Below, one piece after another: positions 55,278-64,000 of a stretch of DNA of 64,000 bases. The position numbers and the translations under genes were made by a program. Below the pieces are notes generated by a model, which was not told the DNA's origin, did not search any database, and saw nothing but the letters and a program-made list of their open reading frames with translations. Positions within the stretch are counted from its first letter, which is position 1. Every line of letters starts with the position of its first letter. The DNA is taken from NCBI RefSeq assembly GCF_003086295.3, contig NC_092051.1:82220445-82284444 (forward strand). The letters are read 5' to 3'. The stretch comes from Arachis hypogaea (Eukaryota; Streptophyta; Magnoliopsida; Fabales; Fabaceae).

Positions 55278-56346
55278 GTCATTGAAAATGATATTAACTA
55301 ATAACTATAGATCACCAATCTAAATTGGGTATTAATGACTCAAGCTTGCCCAATTACTCTTTCCAAGCCAAGAATGCTCAAAATCTACTCTGAATCCCAA
55401 CCAAGCATTTTGTCAAACACTTGGTGGGTATAAATGGAAAGCATGGTAAAAGTGAAAGAATAATAAATCTACTAACTACCAATTGCATGAAAAGTAAATT
55501 CACAACTCAAATCAACAATTGAAAGAATATCAAACATAAATTTCATAAAAGAGATCCAAATCCATCAAGAGTTCATCATCACAAAAGAGAGCAAAAAGGA
55601 AAATTAACACTACAACTAAGAGAATCAAGATATGGAAACAAGAAATTGTGAAGGGAACAAAATGAAATCAAGTAATTAACTCAAAATCTACAAGAGATTA
55701 ACCTAATCCTAACCTAATTCTAGAGAGATGAGGGAGCTTCTCTCTCTAGAAAACTAACTAAGGGCTCATGTTGACTAACTAGGTGTTCCCCCCCTTTGCT
55801 TAGGCTTCAATTCTGCATGAAATACCCTCAGAAACAAGTTGGATTTAGGCCTGGGCAGCTCAGAAATTGCCCCCAGCGTTTTGCCTTTAAATGGGTCACG
55901 TGCGAGTATCGACGTGTATGCGCCATGTGCGTGTGCGCGTCGCTTGGCCATTTTTCTCATCCGCGCATACGCGCCATGTACGTGTACGCGTCGCCATGCG
56001 ATGCCATTTCTGCGCTCGCACACCTTGTACGCTTGCATGTCCATTGAAGTATTCCCAATCTTTGTTTCTTCATGCATTCTTCACTTTGCATGCTTGTCTC
56101 TTCAATTCTTTCATCCAATACTTGCCTTATGAACCTGAAATCACTCAACAAACACATCAAGGCATCAAATGGAATTAAAGTGAATTAAAATCACTAAATT
56201 AATGGCCTAAAAAGCATGTTTTTACACTTAAGAACGATTTAAGGGAGAATTACAAAACCATGCTATTTCATTGAATAAATGTGGGAAAAAGGTGATAAAA
56301 TCCCCTAAAATAAGCACAAGATAAACCACAAAATCGGGGTTCATCA
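55278..56346 (-). repeat. Element A 5' LTR, remaining 5' part
   Basis: Collinear with 3460-4480 of the A 3' LTR; its start (- strand TGATGAACCCCG) is at 56346. The last ~500 bases, the PBS and the first part of the A interior are missing where the + strand B copy abuts. Confidence 0.9.
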
Positions 56347-56351
56347 GGTAC
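56347..56351. repeat. Target-site duplication of element A, right copy (GGTAC)
   Basis: Same five bases as 2956-2960, over 53 kb away. Confidence 0.9.
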
Positions 56352-57893
56352 ATCCCGCTACACACAACCTTTGGGAAAGGAACTCGGTCTAGGACGTTAA
56401 GCATAGACTACATTGTAGTCAACGTGAGCTTAGCCTACAATGCGTTAATAGGTCAGATGACGTTAAACCAGCTCGCCGCCGTGGTCTCTACTCCACACCT
56501 ATGCATGAAGTTCCCCACTCCGGAAGGGATCGCTACCATAAAGGGAGACCAAAAACTCGCGCGATGCTGTTACAACGAAAGTCTGAACCTTAAAGATGAC
56601 CCCAGAGGAAAAGAAACCAATACTATAGAACTCGGGAGAATTTGAGCTCGCGAAGAACTACGCCCTCAGCCAGAAGGTAAAACCCAAGAAGTTCAAATTG
56701 GAGACACTCCAGACAAAACAACAGATATAGGGGCAAATCTGAAAGAGGACCTAAAGGAACTACTAATAAAGCTTCTAAAGGATAACTCCGATCTCTTTGG
56801 ATGGAAGGCCGCCGACATGCCTGGTATTGATCCCAGACTAATGTGCCACAAGTTAGTCGTATATCCCGAGTCTCGGCCAGTACAACAAAAGCGTAGGAAG
56901 CTCGGCCCAGAAAGGTCGCAAGCAGTAGAGGCGCAGGTACAAACCTTGTTGGAGGCAGGGTTCATAAGGGAGGTAATGTATCCATTATGGCTAGCCAACG
57001 TGGTGTTGGTCAAAAAGTCAAATGAAAAGTGGCAGATGTGCACCAATTACACCGACCTCAACAAAGCTTGCCCAAAAGATCCCTACCCACTCCCGAACAT
57101 TGACACACTAGTTGACGTTTTGTCAGGCTATCACTACCTCTCTTTCATGGATGCTTACTCGGGATACAATCAGATTCCAATGTATCAACCCAACCAAGAG
57201 AAAACATCATTCTTAACCCCAAAAGCAAATTACTACTACATAGTCATGCCATTTGAACTCAAAAACACAGGAGCTACATACCAAAGATTGATAAACAAAG
57301 TCTTTGCTGACCTCATCGGAAAGCTAATGGAGGTTTATGTAGATGACATGCTGGTAAAAACATAAAGTGAGAAATCGTTGTTATCCGATCTCACTAAAGT
57401 GCTCGACACCATAAGAAAGCATGATATGCAACTTAACCCCGCAAAGTGCACCTTCGCGGTAGAAGCTGGCAAATTCTTGGGTTTCATGCTCACCCAAAGA
57501 GGAATCAAAGCAAACCTAGATAAGTACCAGGCCATACTTTGCATAAAAAGTCTGACCTGTGTCAAAGAGGTCCAGCAGCTCAATGGAAGACTAGCGGCTC
57601 TGTCTAGGTTCCTAGCGGGAACAGCTTTAAGATCTCTCCCCTTCTATGCAACATTAAGGAAGGGAAAGAGGTTCAAGTGGACCCCAGAATGCGAACAAGC
57701 TTTCCAAGATTTCAAGAAATTTTTGGGGCAACCACCCGTCCTTACTCGACCTCGGGAAGGCAAAGAGCTCATACTATACCTCACCATAGGAAGTCGGGCA
57801 ATAGCATCAGCACTAGTTAGAGAAGACGAAAGTGGGCAACAACCCATCTGCTTCATCAGTAAGGCTTTACAAGGGGCTGAATTGAACTATTAA
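56352..57893 (+). pseudogene. Element F protease end and reverse transcriptase
   Basis: This continues the frame of 2613-2960. It reads IPLHTTFGKGTRSRTLSIDY and NALIGQMTLNQLAAVVSTPH (protease end), a linker, then RT: PLWLANVVLVKKSNEKWQMC, YTDLNKACPKDPYPLPNID, FMDAYSGYNQI and the catalytic YVDDMLVK at about 57337-57360. The thumb and connection follow (LNPAKCTFAVEAGKFLGFM, QQLNGRLAALSRFL). One frame runs throughout with in-frame stops at 56643-56645 (TGA), 57363-57365 (TAA) and 57891-57893 (TAA). The motifs indicate a Tat/Ogre-like lineage. It is inactive. Confidence 0.9.
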
Positions 57894-58439
57894 AAGATAA
57901 AAAAGTTCGCCTATGCCCTCATACTCCCCGACGACTCCGACCATACCTTCAAGCTCACACCATCAGAGTACGGACCAACCAACCCATAAAGGGGATCTTA
58001 CAGAAAATAGACTTAACTGGAAGAATCCTACAATGGGTAGTTGAGTTATCCAAATTCGACCTCAAATATGAAGCTCGGACAGCTATCAAATCTTAGTACC
58101 TGGCCGACTTCATCGCAGGGTACACAGACACCCCGGGTACCCCCATAGAGTGGAGCCTTTTAGTAGACGGCTGCTCAAACAAAACTGGAAGCTGATGCAC
58201 TTTTAAAATTAGCCAACACTAAACCAGGGGACAATAATAGAAGCCTCATCCAAGAAACACCCCAAAGTCCATCAACCTTGGAGGAAGAAAAGATCCTAGC
58301 AATATCAGGACAGAACCAAGGACGGCTGATGCCCATAATCAACTACCTCAAATCGGAGATGCTTCCCACAGACAAAAAGGAGGCAAAAAGGTTAGTATAA
58401 GAAGCACAGTACTACACTATAGTACACGACGTCCTGTAT
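57894..58439 (+). pseudogene. Element F RNase H to integrase linker, heavily decayed
   Basis: Scraps in several frames (FAYALI, TAIKS, ADFIAGYTD, NQGRLMPIINYLKSEM) match the RNase H and linker region. There are many stops, and the RNase H core after 58190 seems deleted. Confidence 0.7.
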
Positions 58440-59545
58440 AGGAGAGGAATCTCTACGCCCCTCCTAAAATGCGTCTCGACCTCCAGTACAAGGGAAGTTC
58501 TTGAAGAAGTCCACAGTGGCAGGTGCAGCAACCACCTTGGGGCGCAAGCGCTTGCTAAAAAGGTACTCCGAGCTGGCTTCTACTGGCTGACCTTGCAAAG
58601 GAAGGCAACAGAGTTTGTCAAAACATGCCCACCATGCCAGAAGCACACCAACTTCCACATAGCTCCACCTGAGGAACTCCTCTGCATCACTTCACCCAAC
58701 CCATTCGCCAAATGGGGGTTCGACCTCCTTAGACCCTTCCCCCAGGGGTCCGGACAAGTCAAGTTTCTCATTGTAGGCATAAACTACTTCACAAAGTGGA
58801 TTGAAGCAGAGCCACTAGCCACTACTACCGCCCAAAGAAGTCAGAAATTTCTATAGAGAAACATTATCACAAGGTTTGGGGTTCCTTACTCCATTACCAC
58901 AGATAATGGTACTCAGTTCACCGATACAGGTTTCAGGAACTTGGTAGTTGACCTGAAAATAAAGCACCAATTCACATCTGTAGAACACCCACAAGCCAAC
59001 AGATAGGCAGAAGCCGCCAATAAAGTCATACTGGCTGGGTTAAAACAGAGGCTACAGGATGCAAAGGGAGCTTGGGCTGAAGAACTCCCACAAGTCCTAT
59101 GGGAATATCGGACAACTCCATACTCAACCACAAGAGAATCACCCTTCCGACTTGCTTACGGAATGGAGGCAATGATTCTAGTGGAGATAGAAGAAGGATC
59201 CCCCAGAATGATCCTCTACAATGAAGAGGCCAACTTCCAAATTCAAAGGGAAGAGCTCGACCTACTTCCAGAAGTCCAAGAAAGAGCTCGGATTAGAGAA
59301 GAAGCGCTGAAACGTCGAATGGCTTTAAGGTATAATCAGAAGGTAGTCCAGTGAAGCTTCGCCACCAATGATCTCATCTTAATCCAAAATGACATCGGAT
59401 CAGGTCAATCAAGAGAAGGGAAGCTAGCAGCTAACTGGAAAGGACCTTTCCGAGTTGTAGAAGTACTGGGGAAAGGTTACTACAAGGTGTCCGACCTCGA
59501 AGAGCGAGAGCTACCAAGGTCATGGCATGCCTGTAACCTATGAAG
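58440..59545 (+). pseudogene. Element F integrase, decayed
   Basis: Zinc finger: VHSGRCSNHLGAQ with CPPC. Catalytic core: GFDLLRPFPQG (first Asp), TTDNGTQF (second Asp) and a Glu in AEAANK. The C-terminal part continues with LWEYRTTPYSTTRESPFRLAY, KLAANWKGPFRVVEVLGKG and the final WHACNL. In-frame stops: 58854-58856, 59004-59006 (TAG in what was probably a GQAEA motif), and 59352-59354. All from 58593 to 59354 is one frame. Confidence 0.9.
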
Positions 59546-60049
59546 GTACTATAGTTAGAAAAAGAGGTCTTAAGTCAAGGCGCACTCTTTTTCCTGAAAA
59601 GGTTTTTTAATGAGGCGCCAGGCCGAGATCTAAGAAACTACCCGACCTATAAGGGAAGCACTCATATGTACATATTTATATTTATGTTTTATTATTATTC
59701 GAATAAAAGTCACCAATTCCATAAAAAGTTTTCTACCAAGATGCATTAATCTAAGCTTGTAAAACGCAAAATTCATCGCCCGATTACAAAGAGGTCGACA
59801 AGGTGAAAATCAAATTTATCGCCTGATTACAGGGAGGTCGGCAGGGTGAAAGTGATAGAAGCGAGTTAATGCAAGAAGTTATAAAAAGTATACCATAAAA
59901 AGCGACCTGACGAGGTCTGACTAAAAATAGACTACTAAAAATAACTTAAGAAGGCCCGACAGAGAAGTTGGACCAATGAAAGGAACACTGAAAAGGGACG
60001 AAGACACCTCCCAAAGGCCAAAGAAAGGTTAAAAAACCAAAGGCCAAAA
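59546..60049 (+). other. Element F 3' untranslated region, first part
   Basis: No gene. It includes GAGGCGCCAGGCCGAG and repeated AGGTCG...AGGGTGAAA stretches typical of the tail of such elements. Confidence 0.55.
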
Positions 60050-60720
60050 GTGCTTCGCTGAAAGGTACAAGTCTTGCGAAAAAGACATTACTTAAATAGC
60101 AAAAGCACAAGTCAAAACGGCGCTAAAAAGTCATCCAAACAAACTACAAAGAAAAGGTTCCTTATCGGAACACTACCTAAAAAGTTGTTGGAACATGACT
60201 AAAAAGCTCAACTAAGGAAGTCGTACAGGTCGACATCAAGAAGGGCACAGGTATGACCTCAAGAAATAAAAAAGCTAAAAAGGTTGAAAAACAACTTAAG
60301 GCTCAAAAGTGCCTAGCTATAAAAGTACAAGTCTTGCCAAAAAGACACTACTTAAAAAGCAAAAGCACAAACAAGGGCTAAAAAGTCGTCCAAATAAACT
60401 ATAAAGAAAAGGTTCCCCTTGGAACACTACCTAAAAAGTTGTTGGAACATGACTAAAAAGCTCACATCAAACATCAACTAAAGGGACGACCTCGTGAAGC
60501 AAGCACGACCTTAAGAAAATAATAAGAGCCAAAGAAGTTGAAAACAACCTGAAGCTCACACGTTCTCAGATAAAAGGGGAACAACTCTAATCAACAAAGG
60601 AACAATCTCGAAATAGGGCTACAAAGAAGTCGTTCGAACTAACTAAATAGGTTCTATAGAACACTAAAAAGTTGTCAGACAAGTTACTAAAAGCCTGGAC
60701 ACTAACCCAATAGGATCACT
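60050..60720 (+). repeat. Element F tail tandem repeat (~256-bp units)
   Basis: Two well-kept units (about 60053-60308 and 60309-60560) and a third partial one share ACAAGTCTTGC, AAAAAGACA, AGCAAAAGCACAA, CACTACCTAAAAAGTTG and TTGGAACATGACTAAAAAGC. Confidence 0.75.
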
Positions 60721-60740
60721 TTGCCAAAAGCAGAGGACAA

Positions 60741-62969
60741 TGATGCACGAAAATTTGTCTCTCAACAATTTTCCCTCGGCAAGTATACCGAATTGTCGTC
60801 AAGTAAAAACTCACAATACAATGAGGTCAAATCCCACAGAGATTGATTGGTCAAGCAACTTTAATCAGAGGAATGTTCTAGTTGAGCTAAGCAGAATTTG
60901 ATTTTAGAATTTTAGGAAATAAAATGGCGGAAAAGTAAGTGGCAGAAAATGTAATTGCTGGAAATAAAGAACTGAATGAAAATGACGAAAAGTAAATTGT
61001 AGAATCTTAAATGGGAAATGGGGAAGATGAACATAAAAGTAAATGGCAGAAAGTAAAGAGAATGGGTAAGATCAGAAATGGGGAGTTCATTGGGCTCAGG
61101 AGATGCTGTATTCTTCAGATCAAGTTCATTTTCATCTCTTCCTCAATCAATGCATTCATTGATCTCCTTGGCAATCTTAAGTGATTGAATTCCAATTCCT
61201 TGGTAATTCAATCTCTCAAATCTTGATCAATAGCCAATTCCTTTGTCTAATTGCTCATGATAAGAGATGAAGTATGGTCACTGATTATACCACATGTATT
61301 TCCAAATCAAAGTATTGGGAGAATTATATGTCACTATATCCGTCCAAACCCCAATTTAGTCCAACATGAGAAAGCATTTCTAGCATGATCTCTTCATTCC
61401 TCTTCCAAGGTTCCAAAGAGATCCAAGTATGAATAGCTTCTTTTCCAAGACAACTACCCAATTGGATGAAGATTGAAAGCTTTCTAGTAAAATCAAGAGA
61501 AAAGAAAGAAGAAGCATAATGAAAACTATTATTGATCCATCAAATTACAATAGAGCTCTCTAACCCAATGAAAGGGGTTTAGTTGTTCATAGCTCTGGGA
61601 ATGAAAAGCAAAGATGGAAAATACATTCTAAAAGTAAAACTAGAAGTTGCAGAGAAAGTAAAATTATACAGAGAGTAGTTCTCCCAATGCCCCCCAAAAG
61701 CCCCTATACTAGTTCAAAACTACTCCTATATATACTACTCTTCTCATCTTCTAGTTGGCTTCTTCAAGTCTTGGATATGGGCCTTTGGATCTTTAGTTGA
61801 AGCAGTTACAATCTTCCGTGGGCTCAGCTTTGCTTGCAGAGAAAGTGTGAGTTAGGCATGGGCATTAGTTAGGACGTTAGTGGTGTTAACGTTAAGTGAA
61901 AGTGTGGGTTCGAGAACGTTAGTGACGATCACCTTTTTCACTAACGTTCCAAGCCAAAAATGGTCCACGTTAACTTCAACGTTAGTGGCACTAACGTGAC
62001 CACTAACGTTGCCCCTTGGTCCTTCGCAAACGTTATTGGCATTCACCTTTTCCAATAACGTTGCTTATAGCCCCTTTTCCCCACGTTAGAGTTCACGTTA
62101 GTGTAACTAACGTGACCATTAACGTGGGCTTGCCTTTCTTCGAGAGCGTTAGTGACACTTACCTTTGTCACTAACGCTCCAAACGCCCCTTCTCACGTTA
62201 GTGCCTCACGTTAATTGTGTTAACGTGGCCACTAACGTGGTGGTGGTTGCCATCTCCAACGTTAGTGACAAAGGTGAGTGTCACTAACGTTGGCTCATCA
62301 TTTCTTTCCTCCACGTTAGCTTCCACGTTAATGTAATTAACGTGGCAACTAACATGGCTAATAGTGGCTTGGTCCAACGTTAGTGACAAAGGTGAGTGTC
62401 ACTAACGTTGGCACTTCTTTGTTCCTTCCACGTTAGAGTTCACGTTAATGTAATTAACGTGACTCTTAACGTGGCTAATTGTGCCCCTTTTTCTAACGTT
62501 AGTGGTATTCACTTTTACCACTAACGTTGGAGCTTTACTTTCACGTTAGCTTCCACGTTAATGTAGTTAACGTGGCAACTAACGTGGGCTATGATGGCTC
62601 ACGAAGGCGTTATTCGCGATCACTTTTCTCATTAACGTTGCAAGCTAGCTCCCATTCCATGTTAATGGTCACGTTAGTTAGACTAACGTGGCTATTAACG
62701 TGGCATCTTCCTTGCTTCCTTTGTCCTGAAATCAAGCAAGTAAAGTGCATCAAAGCTAGGTTCTAACTCATGAGATCATGCATCATCCATTTTATCATTC
62801 AATTCATGTATAATTCTCATAAAATCATATAAAAGTCACAATGTTTGCTTGAATCAAGATGTAAGTGATTATCTACCCAAAACTTGCTTATTAACTAAGA
62901 AAATGCATGAAACTACCCTAAAACAATTAAAAAAAGGTCAGTGAAACTGGCCAAAATGCCCTGGCATCA
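60741..62969 (-). repeat. Element E 3' LTR (2,229 bp)
   Basis: On the - strand it starts TGATGCCAGGGCATTTTGG at 62969 and ends TTTTCGTGCATCA at 60741. The PPT abuts at 62970. A TATA-like TATATATA is at 61727-61734. It is inserted in the tail of F; the element continues beyond the window, so the second duplication (candidate GACAA, 60736-60740) cannot be seen. Confidence 0.85.
61855..62705 (-). repeat. Element E LTR hairpin array (CACGTTAGTG type)
   Basis: At least ten inverted units lie in U3, for example CCAACGTTAGTGAC...GTCACTAACGTTGG (62256-62293, 14-bp arms), GAGCGTTAGTGAC...GTCACTAACGCTC (about 62143-62181), and CACGTTAAT-GTA-ATTAACGTG units between them. Confidence 0.9.
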
Positions 62970-63006
62970 CAACACCAAACTTAAAGCTTGCTTGTCCCTA
63001 AGCAAG
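62970..63006 (-). promoter_or_regulatory. Element E polypurine tract and pre-PPT hairpin
   Basis: On the - strand CTTGCTTA-GGGA-CAAGCAAG (63006-62987, one mismatch at the loop), then CTTTAAGTTTGGTGTTG to the LTR. Confidence 0.8.
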
Positions 63007-64000
63007 TACTGAAACATGAGAATGATGAATGAAATGACAAGAGAAATGAGTCATTATTGTGGAAGTCATATCCTTGGTTTTATGGGGTTTCATGCATAGC
63101 AACTTAGGTTCATTCCTTTACTGGTTTTCAGACCTTTATCATGCCTTGAAATACTTACTTGATTGCACCCTATGAGACTTTTATTCATTGATTCCTTTGT
63201 CTTTTCAAGGTTTAATTGTGTTCTTAGACTAGGTGCTTTGTGAGAGGGCGACTCTTTAAGATAAGCTTTCAGCCAGCACTCTCGAACCAGTTGGTCCAAG
63301 GTGCTGGGTGTTAGGACACCCCTAAGGACTTACTCCCTCAAGTCTCTTTCCCCCATACATACACACCACAGGCACATGGTTTGTTATTTTCTTATTTGAG
63401 ACCTTGGTGTCCAGCACCTCTTTGGGTTATTAAGTGTTCTGTAGCAAAGGTTACTCTTGATAGTGGACTTTCAGCTGATAATTCTGGGTTAGTTAACCCA
63501 AGTTACCAAGTGATAAGGCACCCCTGAGAGCTTATTCATCCAAGCATATCCTTTACACAGGAGCACCACAAACACATGCCCCAAGATTCAACCCTTGGTG
63601 CTAGCCTTATTTCTTATTCTTTTTCTTTATTTCTCAACTTTCATTTTTCTTTCCCTTTTTTTTATTAGGATCTTCTTATTTAGCTAGTCTCATGGGGTGT
63701 GTTTCAAGCATATGATTTAGGACAGATAGTTGCCTTTCTACCTTGTTGGTGAACCAACTTAGCTAAATAATTACTACACCACAAGCTTAAGAACTTACTC
63801 CACAAATTGAACATCACTCTTGTCTTTCATAACATCTCTTTTTATTTGACTTAAAGGACAAGCATACAAGTAAGCAAGGTGAAAATGCAGCAGGTAACTT
63901 GAAACAGCACACATATGACAAAGGCGGGGAAAAACGAACATTAAATCTGAGTGATGTAAACTAAAGAGTAACTAATAATCAGGGATACATTCAAACTTCC
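63007..64000 (-). other. Element E interior, 3' untranslated part
   Basis: No gene in this part. It contains CATGTGCCTGTGGTGTGTAT (about 63378, - strand) and two related copies, the module shared with C and D tails. Confidence 0.55.

Noticed and set aside
61855..62705. CRISPR array
   Set aside because: Units are hairpins of variable spacing without unique spacers, inside a plant LTR; no cas genes.

Overview
The window looks like heterochromatic plant nuclear DNA with no intact host gene. I infer a legume, most likely peanut (Arachis). The reasons are palindromic CTGGCGTTCAACGCCAG-type arrays that I associate with Arachis repeats, Athila-like polyproteins, and a putative plant transposon protein (PF20167-like) in a non-autonomous LTR element. 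The genus is recognition from memory; the nested retrotransposon structure is read from the sequence. Family letters are mine: A and B are related non-autonomous families with a GTGTGGGGAGG-type polypurine tract (PPT). C and C2 are Athila-like, D is large and non-autonomous, E is represented by one long LTR, and F is a Tat/Ogre-like Ty3/gypsy element.

Layout: an Athila-type LTR end fused to a gag fragment (1-928) is followed by F on the + strand (LTR ~929-1378, gag and protease to 2960, then 56352-60740). F is split in frame by A on the - strand (2961-56346, GGTAC duplicated at both ends). A carries a three-LTR tandem of B on the - strand (6379-20694, GGTAG duplicated at both ends), which splits A's PF20167-like gene in frame. 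Further in lie C2 on the - strand (~23817-40036), which contains a complete D element on the + strand (28084-35984, TSD GAGTT/GAGTC), and a + strand B copy (40037-55277) that is itself split by C on the + strand (40408-50674). C is the only element with a nearly intact gag-pol. E (3' LTR 60741-62969, - strand) sits in the 3' tail of F and runs out of the window.

How the parts work together: C encodes gag, protease, reverse transcriptase, RNase H and integrase. C2 keeps only gag-protease; A, B and D have no pol. B, C, C2 and D share a primer-binding site matching the 3' end of tRNA-Asp. A, B, C, D and E share a small hairpin placed 17-21 nt before the 3' LTR, next to the PPT. These shared sites would let pol-less families be copied in trans by an Athila-like machinery (inference).

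The most unusual signals are: a tRNA-Cys-like sequence read as protein in the accessory ORF downstream of pol in C2 and C; the pre-PPT hairpin common to five families; and family-specific CpG-rich palindrome arrays in U3 (and, in C, inside the polyprotein) of every non-F family.
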